This document shows positions 10,285 through 19,982 of a DNA stretch of 43,823 nucleotides, piece after piece. The position numbers were made by a program, and so were the translations under genes. Within the stretch, counting starts at the first letter, position 1. The number at the start of each line of letters is the position of its first letter. The stretch is from Nemertoderma westbladi (lineage: Eukaryota; Xenacoelomorpha; Nemertodermatida; Nemertodermatidae), in contig JAUCBJ010003988.1 of assembly GCA_032718475.1 (NCBI GenBank), positions 1 through 43,823 on the forward strand. The letters are read 5' to 3'. Below the pieces are notes generated by a model. It was not told where the DNA came from. It made no database searches and saw nothing but the letters and a program-made list of their open reading frames with translations.

Positions 10285-10640
10285 ATTGAACCTTTAGTTG
10301 AATACTGTATCCCCGTTTGGTGTCCCTTTTCTGAAGTACTCAATAGACCTGATAGAGAGCATACAGCGATATTTTACAGTCATTGGTGCGTGCTGTTGAT
10401 TTAATGAGGTACACAGTCCCCACATGGGCCAGGGCAGTTTTCGTTTGGGCACGAATGCTTTAAAGGGACCAGCCAGGGCGCATCTCTGCCTTGCATCCTT
10501 AAGTGGTAGCTAAATGAGTGTAGTTTCCTCTGGGGAGTGAAGTTCTGGGGGGACCGCACTGGAAATAAGTCGTCAGACTTTGTGCGTAATCCCTGGCCTA
10601 GCGGCCGAAGAAAATTTACTTTACTTTTACTTACAATGTT
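10285..10640 (+). mobile_element. LINE 3' fragment
   Basis: A short broken frame reads LVEYCIPVWCPFSEV, the pattern found near the C-terminus of LINE reverse transcriptases (LEYACPVWCPY-like). It is followed by a 3'-UTR-like stretch ending CTAGCGGCCGAAGAAAATTT and an ACTTT-rich tail. It is a dead fragment; the clade is not determined. Confidence 0.55.
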
Positions 10641-11360
10641 TAGTCGAACTATGTATTAGTTATGTATCTATTATTTGCAATAAATATATCAAAAACTATT
10701 TAATCATTTATATTTTTAGGTTAATATACAGTATAATGTTCCGATGCATTCAAATTAATTTTTGGTTTACTAATTAATTGTTTACATTGTCTGTTTTTTT
10801 TTCATATTAAGACATTTCATTTTTTTCATATTACATCCCCTAAATTGATCATTGCAGGTATGTGTAAATTGTGGATGCCTTGAGATAATTACAAGTATCA
10901 TTTTTAGTGTATTTTACAATATCGCATCAAGGCGCTGCGGCGTTTGCACAATAAGTGGCCAAATGCAAGGTTAAAAAAAAAATTTTCGCCAACCCTCTCA
11001 AATCTTACATATTTCGAAAGCCCTTAGCGTGCTGATTTCAAATTTCATAGTGGTTCATTTTTTCTACCAATAGTAAAAAAGTTATGGACGAAAAACTTTT
11101 GTCTTGTGGTTAACGCTTTGTCTCATATAAATCTTTCGGAAAAATCTTTCTTTTTTATCTTTCGGAAAATACTTACCTTGTAACAAACACATTTCACAAT
11201 AAAAAGTTATGTTTCAAAAACGAGTGTTACAACACCTAAAAAATTAAAAAAAACGAACATGTAGCATTTCTCATTCCTCAAAAAACAAAACTATAAAGAA
11301 GTGTAACGCAGTAACAACTAGTACTGGATTGTAGATCATGAAATAAGCTTTTAGTGATAT
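10641..11360. other. AT-rich intergenic DNA
   Basis: No gene is seen. At about 10870-10940 a stretch (GATGCCTTGAGATAATTAC, then ATATCGCATCAAGGCG) matches the end of the inverted module at 21060-21205 and 21930-21999. Confidence 0.4.
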
Positions 11361-12351
11361 AGTCGAGTCAATCTAGCAAAAAACCCATAAGTATTTCGCA
11401 ATCAATCCGAACCACAGATTTTGGATTCTATATTACCTTATTAATGACCAAAAAAAGTCTATAAAATTTTATTTTGCGGATCATATGTTTATTCATGGAA
11501 ATTCTGCGTAAATTTGCATAACACAGGCCAAACAAAAGGAAGAGCAGGGAAAAGTAAGTAGCAAATTGGTGATGTTCCAGAATAATTTAATTAATTTCAC
11601 AATAAGCTGTGATTCAATGTGAAATTAGTAATATTTACACAGGCGTGTTACACATTAATTGCTATATCTCGGAAACTAGAAGTCGCATCGAATTTTTAAA
11701 TATATCAAAAATTTTACGATATATTAAGGTAACTGTTGTAAAAAAATTATACAATTACACTGCAAGGAAATTTCATAGTTTCCATTAATGTTAGTGAAGA
11801 TTTTTCACATAATTAAATTGTGATTGCTCTATTGATTTTAGGTGTAATTTATTTATTTGTTTTAGATTGAAAACCGCAATAGTTTATCATATAACAAATA
11901 AATTTTTTTGGGATAAGGGTTTTTGAGGTCGATAATTCCGATGGGCGAGGTTACATCCACCCGTTTAGTAGAGAAGTTGTGTATATAAGATCCTTATATT
12001 GTACCAGCAAAATTGGTATTAAAAATGGTTAAATTATTACACAAATTTCCGTTGCTCTGGAAATTAAATTTGTAATTATATAGAAGTGCATACTTCTGTC
12101 AATCGATAGTCATTAGAGTAAAGTTTGTCTGTACAAATTTGGAGAAAATCCCACCAATAGACACCTTGTTGCTATGTAAAATCCATGTTGCTAAGGAAAG
12201 AAACAGGAAATTGAAGGTGATCCGCATAATATATTTTTATAGACTTTTTTGGGGGTATTAACAAGGTAATGTAGAATAAAAAAAATTTGGTTTGGATGAA
12301 TTGCTAATTTGTTATGGGTTGACCCCCTTTTTCGGCTAGATTGACTCGCCT
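11361..12351. mobile_element. Inverted-repeat DNA element, about 1 kb
   Basis: Arms of about 130-150 bp face each other: left arm GTCGAGTCAATCTAGC... to TTGCGGATCA (11362-11485); right arm its complement (12220-12350), including TATAGACTTTTTT and TAGATTGACTCG. Arm identity is only moderate, which suggests an old MITE or deletion derivative. No clean target duplication was found and the inside has no coding capacity. Confidence 0.6.
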
Positions 12352-12439
12352 AATATATAGTTTACTGGAAGTATCTCTTACTGACATTTGGTTATGATCT
12401 TGTGTGATTTGGATAACTTTATAGAAGTAAATGTGACTG

Positions 12440-12801
12440 ATATAGATAGATAGATTTATTTGTACATTATGTAAAAAACAATAACAAATACACCAAACAA
12501 TAATGTACCGGTATAAAGGTATTGTCCAACATAAAATATAGGATTACCCCTAAAGCTTTGCAGCTTATTTCCAAGGGGGTCCTTTATGTTACTGGGTTAC
12601 TAATACAATATTACACTACGCTAATCTAAAACCAATATAAAACGTAATTACATTATGTACATGTACAACTTTACCGAGAGCGTGACAATGTCCGACTCAA
12701 CGTATGTAAAGATGTAATGTACAGAACAATTTATTATAAAACGTAATTACAGTATAAATAGTAAATAATTAATAAACTAATAACTTACTGTAGGACTATT
12801 G
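12440..12801 (-). mobile_element. Probable LINE 3' end, reverse orientation
   Basis: On the minus strand this ends ACAAATAAATCTATCTATC, a short-repeat tail typical of several LINE clades, preceded by untranslated-looking sequence (AAGGACCCCCTTGG). No coding part remains. The Polinton-like element begins immediately to the right. Confidence 0.35.
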
Positions 12802-12807
12802 TACCTA

Positions 12808-13219
12808 AGTAGTAGGGTCTTGGGCGGCTCTGCGACAGTTAGACCCAACTGACACCCATTGGGTGTCATATGACACCCAATTATCACCCTATGGGTGTCA
12901 TTGGGTGTCATTGGCGCCAGACTGTCTGGGTGACAACTCCTAATTAGGCTAATTAGACCCTAATTGACAGGTGTCATCAATTAATTAGTACAAATAAACC
13001 CTAACAGGTGTCATATGACTCCTAATTAGGGTTTAATTGATTATCCTAATTAATCAGACTGATTAGCGCCCTGACACACAATGGGTCATCAGTGTTGTCT
13101 AACTGTCGCAGAGCCGGCTCAAGAGGGTGTCATAAGTGACACCGCAGCTCTTTTATTCTTTAATACTTATTTATATTTAATTTTAATTAATTAATTGTAT
13201 TCTATTTTACTTTATTTAT
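12808..13219 (+). repeat. Left terminal inverted repeat
   Basis: About 410 bp matching 17503-17913 in reverse complement with few differences. The first 330 bp are themselves bounded by an inner inverted repeat: CGGCTCTGCGACAGTTAGAC at 12824 and its complement at about 13100. In between are many GGTGTCA/TGACACC words, including palindromes such as TGACACCCATTGGGTGTCA. Confidence 0.93.
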
Positions 13220-13469
13220 TCATTTGTACTTTATTTAATTTTAATTAATTGTATTACTTTTACTTTATACATTGATTTCTATTTTTAGATAAATTAGTTT
13301 TTATATTACCAATGAGATCACTATGACATAATGTCTATATTTAGCTCTATGGTTTATAGATCCCTTATCGTTAACTTTATAATCTTTCCTCTCGCGGCCC
13401 CTTTGTCTTCGTTATTCAATGGCGCCACTCTGGCTACCATTGAATAACATTGGGCAATCATTATCTCGC

Positions 13470-13600
13470 CTGATGTGACGTCATCAAAGCTGCTCTCTGA
13501 TTGGTTTAATTATACAGTCTTTTCTCCCTCCTGTTCCCTGATTGGCTAACCCATTCTAGCCCCCTCTATAATAACCCCCGTTCAACGCATTCCCAGTCAT
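13470..13600 (+). promoter_or_regulatory. Promoter of the element's cargo gene
   Basis: In order, the sequence shows a perfect CRE (TGACGTCA) at about 13476-13483, two inverted CCAAT boxes (CTGATTGGTT at about 13498 and CTGATTGGCT at about 13538), a TATA-like CTATAATAAC at about 13565 and a possible initiator (CCAGTCATT) at about 13593, 110-120 bp upstream of the ATG. Motif order and spacing are those of an RNA polymerase II core promoter with NF-Y and CREB/ATF sites. Function is inferred. Confidence 0.6.
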
Positions 13601-13714
13601 TATCTAAGTTTTATATTAAAAAGTTTTATTTATTTTCATAAAAGTTTAATTTATTTAAAATTTTGTAAAATCATTTAGCTAAAATTCAATATTATCAATT
13701 GACATTGCTATATA

Positions 13715-14767
13715 ATGCATAGACATGAAAGTTGTTTGGTTTGTAATAAAGAAATGAGACAAGACAATTTATCTCGTCATATGGAAACACATAGAAAGGA
13801 AAAACTAATGGCTCCATTACCAAAAAAATTTAAAAAATCCGAAGATATTTTTAGTAAAGATGAAAAGAAAAAGAGAGATGAGCGTAATATATTAAATATA
13901 AAACAGACAATGGAAAGTAAATTTCATAAAGTTATGAATATTTTGAAAGGGATACAAAAACAGTTACCCCTAGAAAATGAGGAAAATTTGAGTGAGAAAG
14001 ATGGAGAAGAAGAGGATGATGAGATGGAGAATGAAAATAGTGAGGGTCAGGATGAAGTTGAAGAGAGTGAAGTTGAGAACGAAGAAAGTGAAGATCAGGA
14101 AGAGGATGAAGAAAGTGAAGGTCAAGAAGAGGGTGAAGATAGCGAAGGTCAGGAAGAGAATGAAGAAAGTGAAGAACAGGAAGAGGATGAAGAAAGTGAA
14201 GAACAGGAAGAGGATGACGAAAGTGAAGGCGGGGAAGAGGATGAAGAAAGTGAAGGTCAGAATGAGGGTGAAGAAAGTGAAGATCAGGAAAGTGGAGAAG
14301 AGGATGAAAATGATGATAATGAGGAAATAAAGAGGCAATTACTTGGAAATAAGAATCAATTGCGGAAAATTATTAAACATTTGAAGGAAAATGAAGAAAA
14401 TAAAGAGGCGACATTGACCCAAGTCCTAGGAAGTAAAATTAAATTACAGAAATTTATTAAACATTTAGAAGAGAATGATGAAAATAAAGAAGAGATATTG
14501 AGACAAATATTAGGAAACAAAAATCAAATGCGGAAATTTATTAAACAAATGGAAGAAAATGAGGAAAATAGAGAAGAGATATTAAGACAGGTTCTGGGAA
14601 ATAAAAGTAAATTACTGAAAATTAATGAACAATTGAATAAAATTAAGAAACAGTTGGGTAATGAGGAAGATGAAAGTAAAGTAAATCAACCAGCTTTTAC
14701 TAATTTTCGAAGACCTATGATAAAAAACTCTCGTTCAGTAAATGCCCGCGCAGGACGACGCTATTGA
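13715..14767 (+). CDS. C2H2-finger / acidic / coiled-coil protein, unknown function
   Basis: A 350-codon intact frame from a true ATG; no intron is needed. Residues 8-27 form a single C2H2 finger (C-x2-C-x11-H-x3-H: CLVCNKEMRQDNLSRHMETH). A basic Lys-rich stretch follows to about residue 65, with a nuclear-signal-like KKEKKK-type composition. Residues about 90-205 are almost only Glu, Asp, Ser, Gln and Gly in roughly 10-residue repeats (SEGQEEDEE-like). Residues about 208-325 hold four repeats of 28 residues, exactly four heptads each (RQILGNKNQMRKFIKQ...), predicting a coiled coil. The tail is Arg-rich (SVNARAGRRY). It is the only gene in the Polinton-like element. I do not recognise the family. 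The architecture suggests a nuclear DNA- or chromatin-binding oligomer, but that is inference. Confidence 0.8.
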   Translation: MHRHESCLVCNKEMRQDNLSRHMETHRKEKLMAPLPKKFKKSEDIFSKDEKKKRDERNILNIKQTMESKFHKVMNILKGIQKQLPLENEENLSEKDGEEEDDEMENENSEGQDEVEESEVENEESEDQEEDEESEGQEEGEDSEGQEENEESEEQEEDEESEEQEEDDESEGGEEDEESEGQNEGEESEDQESGEEDENDDNEEIKRQLLGNKNQLRKIIKHLKENEENKEATLTQVLGSKIKLQKFIKHLEENDENKEEILRQILGNKNQMRKFIKQMEENEENREEILRQVLGNKSKLLKINEQLNKIKKQLGNEEDESKVNQPAFTNFRRPMIKNSRSVNARAGRRY

Positions 14768-14794
14768 CATTTGTTTGTTTGAATTCCTTTCATA

Positions 14795-14905
14795 ATAGTA
14801 GGGCTATTTATCCAAAACAATTATATTAGTATTAGGACTATTTATCCATAACAATTATATTAGTATTAGGACTATTTATCCATAATAATTATATTAGTAT
14901 TATAA
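14795..14905 (+). repeat. Short tandem repeat in the cargo gene 3' region
   Basis: Three to four copies of a 36-38-bp unit containing GGACTATTTATCCATAACAA and TTATATTAGTATT lie just after the stop codon. No canonical AATAAA is seen within the array. Confidence 0.8.
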
Positions 14906-15194
14906 ATGTATTTACCCCACAATATTTATTACTATTAGGTCTATTTATTCAAGAAATTATATGTTTTTATAATATACTTTGGAAAATTGGTCGACTAAGT
15001 CATAATTTTTAAAACTTTAAATAAGGGTTGAGTTATTTTATAAAGTTAAGAAGAATGAACCAATAGAGGCAACCTGAAGTCTAATCTCTTGGCCTTTACT
15101 CACATTAACTCCCAAGGTTGCATACTATCACTATAGCTGGGAGAGTCAAAGCTAGTGTATACTACAGTTAGCCGAGAGCTAGGAAAAAGAATAA

Positions 15195-15275
15195 TGCTCT
15201 TCTAGGGTTCGAACTCACGACCTTCTAATTCGAAAACTAAGCAAATGATCAGCTTGAAGGCCTTAGACCCTTAAT
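15195..15275 (-). repeat. tRNA-like sequence (SINE head or relic)
   Basis: The minus strand contains a B-box-like GAGTTCGAACCC preceded by an anticodon-arm-like stretch and a weak A-box. The cloverleaf is incomplete by eye, so this is probably a tRNA-derived SINE piece rather than a working gene. Confidence 0.35.
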
Positions 15276-15334
15276 CGGAGGCATCGAGCAGCCAATGAGA
15301 GAGCAGATGCGAGTACAGTGGTAAGGCCCATCCA

Positions 15335-16604
15335 TGGTGAGGCATAGTCTATGCCTCAGTGGGGCATAGTCTATGCCTCAGTGAGTCATAGTCTATGCCT
15401 CAGTGCCTCAGTGAGGCATAGTCTATGCCTCAGTGAGGCATAGTCTATGCCTCAGTGCCTCAGTAAGGCATAGTCTATGCCTCAGTGAGGCATAGTCTAT
15501 CCCTCAGTGAGTCATAGTCTATGCCTCAGTGAGTCATAGTCTATGCCTCAGTGAGGCATAGTCTATGCCTCAGTGCCTCAGTGAGGCATAGTCTATGCCT
15601 CAGTGAGGCATAGCCTATGCCTCAGTGAGTCATAGTCAATGCCTCAGTGAGGCATAGTCTATACCTCAGTGAGTCATAGTCTATGCCTCAGTGAGGCATA
15701 GTCTATGCCTCAGTGCCTCAGTAAGGCATAGTCTATGCCTCAGTGAGGCATAGTCTATCCCTCAGTGAGTCATAGTCTATGCCTCAGTGCCTCAGTGAGG
15801 CATAGTCTATGCCTCAGTGAGGCATAGCCTATGCCTCAGTGAGTCATAGTCTATGCCTCAGTGAGGCATAGTCTATGCCTCAGTGAGTCATAGTCTATGC
15901 CTCAGTGAGGCATAGTCTATGCCTCAGTGCCTCAGTGAGGCATAGTCTATGCCTCAGTGAGGCATAGTCTATGCCTCAGTGCCTCAGTGAGGCATAGTCT
16001 ATGCCTCAGTGAGGCATAGTCTATGCCTCAGTGCCTCAGTAAGGCATAGTCTATGCCTCAGTGAGGCATAGTCTATCCCTCAGTGAGTCATAGTCTATGC
16101 CTCAGTGAGTCATAGTCTATGCGTCAGTGAGGCATAGTCTATGCCTCAGTGCCTCAGTGAGGCATAGTCTATGCCTCAGTGCCTCAGTGAGGCATAGTCT
16201 ATGCCTCAGTGAGTCATAGTCAATGCCTCAGTGAGGCATAGTCTATCCCTCAGTGAGTCATAGTCTATGCCTCAGTGCCTCAGTGAGGCATATTCTATGC
16301 CTCAGTGAGGCATAGCCTATGCCTCAGTGAGTCATAGTCTATGCCTCAGTGAGGCATAGTCTATGCCTCAGTGAGTCATAGTCTATGCCTCAGTGAGGCA
16401 TAGTCTATGCCTCAGTGAGTCATAGTCTATGCCTCAGTGAGGCATAGTCTATGCCTCAGTGAGGCCTAGTCTATGCCTCAGTGAGTCATAGTCTATGCCT
16501 CAGTGAGGCATAGTCTATGCCTCAGTGCCTCAGTGAGTCATAGTCTATGCCTCAGTGAGGCATAGTCTATGCCTCAGTGTCTCAGTGAGGCATAGTCTGT
16601 GTCA
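15335..16604. repeat. 22-bp palindromic satellite inside the element
   Basis: About 55 copies of a 22-bp unit: a 19-nt odd palindrome GAGGCATAGTCTATGCCTC plus the spacer AGT. Common variants are GAGTCATAG starts, TATCCCTC ends and 30-bp units with an extra GCCTCAGT. Blocks of variants recur (for example AGTAAGGCATAG near 15463, 15716 and 16027), showing higher-order duplication. Each unit can fold into a hairpin. It is not a CRISPR array because there are no unique spacers. Confidence 0.95.
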
Positions 16605-16662
16605 GGTCTTAAATGAGAGTCTTACAAATTCGAACGTCAACGAACAAATTCGAAGGTTACTG

Positions 16663-16737
16663 TTCCACCTTGGTGTAGTGGTTGCGTTGAATTCACATCT
16701 CCCGTATGTCATGGGTTCGATCCCCGCATGAACCAGT
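16663..16737 (+). repeat. tRNA-like sequence with A and B boxes
   Basis: The sequence has TGGTGTAGTGGTTGCG (A-box-like) and GGGTTCGATCCCC (good B box) at tRNA-like spacing. The acceptor stem pairs only in its outer four positions (GTTC with GAAC), so a tRNA pseudogene or SINE head is likelier than a working tRNA gene. It sits directly after the palindromic satellite. Confidence 0.5.
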
Positions 16738-16828
16738 CAGTTTTCGTTTGGTTAGCAATAGGGCTAACGTTGCAAAATGCAGTATTATTGCCTAGTAACC
16801 AATTCATGGCTATCGTATGGTTTTCACT

Positions 16829-17265
16829 TTAAGACATTTCGCCCTCTAGCAGCAGACTGGGGAACTTCAGACTACTCTGTGACTCCGCAAAAGATATAGC
16901 CTATGCCGTAGTAGATGCCGATTGGGGGGTCAAATTAAGTAATAATATATCTAAATAAGCCTCAAACATCTTGCCTCATGGCTCGCCCCTTAGAACCCTT
17001 AAGCAATATAACTTCATAGTTTTGCGGATTGTAAATAACAAAGCTAGAGAAGATGTTAATTTTTAAATAATACGCCCTCTAGCGGTAGACAGGGGAACTT
17101 CATACTACTCTATGGCTCCGCAAAAGATATGGCCTAAGCCGTAGTAGATGCCTACCGAGTTTAAACCCATTCGGAATGAAAATAGCAAAGTTAGAGAAGA
17201 TGTTAATTTCAGATCATACGCCCTCTAGCGGCAGACTATGGAACTGCAGACGGCTGGATATAGGT
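16829..17265. repeat. Three direct repeats with CGCCCTCTAGCGG motif
   Basis: Copies start near 16839, 17072 and 17218. Each begins CGCCCTCTAGC and continues with GGGGAACTTCA, then CTCCGCAAAAGATAT and GCCGTAGTAGATGCC; the third is truncated. The complement CCGCTAGAGGGCG resembles the CTCF core motif. Confidence 0.8.
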
Positions 17266-17502
17266 AAGAGTAATTAGTAATCAGAGCTGTCACGGGGTGG
17301 GGGGCGGGGCGCTTGGATACAAATATTATTAATAAGCTGTTGCTTGGTTAAAGCTAATTGGGGTCAAAGGTCAAAGGTCAACGATAAAGCTGTCTGGAGT
17401 AATTAGTTACCAGTAAGGGAGCTGTATACCCTATGTCTAAGTATAACGAGATGAAAGTCCATGAGGTCATATAGAAACCAATATATAAAACTAATTATTG
17501 GT

Positions 17503-17913
17503 AAATCTAAAATAAAGTACAATTAATTAATTAAAATTAAATATAAATAAATAGGTATTAATTAATAAAAGAGCTGCGGTGTCACTTATGACACCCTCTT
17601 GAGCCGGCTCTGCGACAGTTAGACAACACTGATGACCCATTGTGTGTCAGGGCGCTAATCAATCTGATTAATTAGGATAATCAATTAAACCCTAATTAGG
17701 AGACATATGACACCTGTTAGGGTTTAATTGTGCTAATTAATTGATGACACCTGTCAATTAGGGTCTAATTAGCCTAATTGGGAGGTGTCACCCAGACAGT
17801 CTGGCGCCAATGACACCCAATGACACCCATAGGGTGATAATTGGGTGTCATATGACACCCAATGGGTGTCAGTGTGGTCTAACTGTCGCAGAGCCGCCCA
17901 AGACCCTACTACT
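17503..17913 (-). repeat. Right terminal inverted repeat
   Basis: Reverse complement of 12808-13219 with a small number of substitutions and short indels; it ends CCCTACTACT followed by the TACCTA duplication. High arm similarity implies recent transposition or gene conversion. Confidence 0.93.
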
Positions 17914-17939
17914 TACCTATTTTTACATTGCACACGGAG

Positions 17940-19610
17940 GTGAGATTTAACTGCAGATTTAAAAGAATGTTGAATGTCTGAGTCAGTACTCCCAGATATT
18001 CCCATTGGCGATATCTTCTTTGCAGAAGTGAAGGCTGCTGCAAAGAGCATTAAGACCAATCGTGCCAGTGGAGTAGATGGTGTTCCCCCTGAGGTCTTTA
18101 AAATACCTGAGTGTTCAAAGCTCATCTATCCCATCATAGTAGACATGTACCGAACATCAAGAGTCCACAAGAAATGAAAACAAATAAGTTGGTACCAGTT
18201 CCCAAGAAGGGCAACCTAACACTCTATGCTTCTTTTCGGGGAATCTCATTGATCTCGATTGCTGCAAAGCTATACAATAGAATTCCATTAAATCGCATCA
18301 AGGATCCCATTGAGAGACTGCTCCGTGGAAATCAGAATGGGTTCCGTAAAGGTCGTGGGACCATGGAGCCCATTTTGGCACTGAAGAATAATTGAAGAGT
18401 TATCAAAAAAGAAAGACAGGCATCTCTGGAAGTTATCTTTGTTGACTTCTTCAAGAAGGCCTTTGATTCAGTCTCTCGCTCACGTATGTTCAGCATTCTT
18501 TCTTTATATGGGATTCCTGATGAAATTATTGCAGCAATCAGATCAGTATACGATGGTTCGACAACATTTGTGTCTACTGTTGATGGTGACACAGAACCAT
18601 TTGAAGTGTTATGGGGCGTCCTCCAGGGAGACACACTTGCACCATTCTTGTTCATAGTTGTGGTTGCCTATGTTCTACGCATGTCCTTAGATCATCATAA
18701 TGATGATGGGGTGATGATAACTCCACCTACTGACTCCAGAAGTCGAGGAAATCCTGCCAAGTACCTAACTGATCTAGACTTTGCTGATGACTTAGGAGTA
18801 CTCTCAGAATCACTAGAGGGAGCCCAACGGTTTCTCAGCTCATTAGAACATGCTGCTTCTAGTGTTGGTCTGTCTTTTTAATAACTCCAGAAAGACCAAA
18901 ATTTTGACAGTTAACTTTGAAAGTCCTCAGCAAGTCTCTGATCGGATGAGCATAAGCTCAAAGGATGGTATGCTTGAGCATGTGGACGACTTCTGTTACC
19001 TGGGATCATGGATCCGGAAGTCAGGTGAGGACCTTCGAATACGTAAGGGAAAGGCATGGGCAGCCTTGAATAGGCTTTCTAGAATTTGGAAGTCACCGAG
19101 AATTAATCGAAAACTTAAGGTCCGATTATTTAGAGCAGCAGTAGTTCCAGTACTCCTCTATGGGAGTCCATGCTTGGCTCTAACTGCTGAGGACACCAAA
19201 TCTCTGGATTGCACATTCACAAGAATGCTACGCCGGGTTCATTGTGTCAAGTACAATGCACACATCTCCAACCAGACACTATATAACATTGGAGGTGTCT
19301 CATTGGTTCCCCCAAGCTTGACACTAGAACAAAATCGCCTCCGCTTTGCAGGACATTGCTTTCGCCGTGTGGACCAGCCAGTGCATAATCTTGTACTTTG
19401 GCAGCCTCATGGAGTGAATAAGCATGGTGGACAGCCCATGACTTTCTTGAGACACATCTTAAAGGACACTGGCCTTGAAGATGCGGATGATCTAGCAAAT
19501 GTCATGGGTGATAGGGAGTTGTGGTGGTGCGATTTTGTTTTGTTGACAAGCCGGCACAGCATTCTTAAAAATACAGCTGCAATGCAGCATGCCGATCCTA
19601 GTAGTAGCGT
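17940..19610 (+). mobile_element. RTE-like non-LTR retrotransposon (copy A), broken
   Basis: A 5'-truncated element on the plus strand. Its frames read in order: AAAKSIKTNRASGVDGVPPE, KLVPVPKKGNL, FRGISLISIAAKLYNRI, NGFRKGRGTMEPILALKNN, LQGDTLAPFLFIVVV, LTDLDFADDLGVLSES (the catalytic FADD box) and the C-terminal MLRRVHCVKYNAH and RLRFAGHCFRR blocks. Similarity to RTE-clade reverse transcriptases is clear. The coding sequence is broken into at least four frames (breaks near 18177, 18395 and 18880). The 3' end carries TAGTAGTAG near 19590. No endonuclease domain remains. Confidence 0.85.
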
Positions 19611-19624
19611 AATCGACCCCGCTA

Positions 19625-19982
19625 ATGTCAATGTTGACTTTGTGCCGGACTTCACATTTTCTGCAATATCTCAAAAACTATTCGCTCTATGATTGTTTTA
19701 AAGGTGTCTACACCAACTAAATCGGTCATTGCGGTTCTAATGAGAATAAAATATCAATGCAGTGTGAATACTAGAAGTTGATCATCACAAAAACTGTGAT
19801 TATGACTCATTTGCACCAGGGGTGGGAACTGGCCATCTGGCCTGGCCATGTGCCTGTGGGAATATTTCATGTCATCCCCAAATCAAAATTTTGGTATCTA
19901 TCGAAGTTTGGGCCCATTTGATGACATCTGATGTGCGAACTGAGATGAAATTCGGAAAGAAGTTTTTTTTGGACCACCCTAG
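19625..19982. mobile_element. hAT-like module with ACCACCCTA terminus
   Basis: The sequence runs from TGTGCCGGACTTCACATTTT through GGTGTCTACACCAACTAAAT to GGACCACCCTAG. A direct-orientation relative lies at 21995-22320. The terminal ACCACCCTA matches the ends of the 5922-7387 element, so it is probably half of a related hAT element. Confidence 0.6.

Larger units (their letters stand above)
12808..17913. mobile_element. Polinton-like element with long TIRs and cargo gene
   Basis: A 5106-bp element is bounded by near-identical inverted repeats of about 410 bp. It begins AGTAGTAGGGTCTTGGGCGG, ends with the complement, and is flanked by a perfect 6-bp duplication TACCTA (12802-12807 and 17914-17919). 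A 6-bp duplication, AG...CT ends and hundreds of bp of TIR are hallmarks of Polintons/Mavericks. Those are 15-20 kb and encode a polymerase, integrase, ATPase and protease; none of these is visible here. Inside are a promoter, one 350-codon gene, a 1.27-kb palindromic satellite, two tRNA-like sequences and three short direct repeats. I infer a non-autonomous element moved by a Polinton. A Dada-type transposon (6-7 bp duplications) is a less likely alternative. Confidence 0.8.

Noticed and set aside
13970-14338. Phe/Ile-rich antisense frame and Lys/Arg-rich sense frame over the cargo gene
   Set aside because: They are shadows of the acidic repeats of the real gene in other frames.
15335-16604. 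CRISPR-like repeat array
   Set aside because: Units are contiguous, with no unique spacers, in an animal genome; it is a palindromic satellite.
16663-16737. Functional tRNA gene
   Set aside because: A and B boxes are good, but only four acceptor-stem pairs form; SINE head or pseudogene is likelier.
12808-17913. Calling the element a complete Polinton/Maverick
   Set aside because: No polymerase, integrase, ATPase, protease or capsid frames are present; only the ends and the 6-bp duplication fit.
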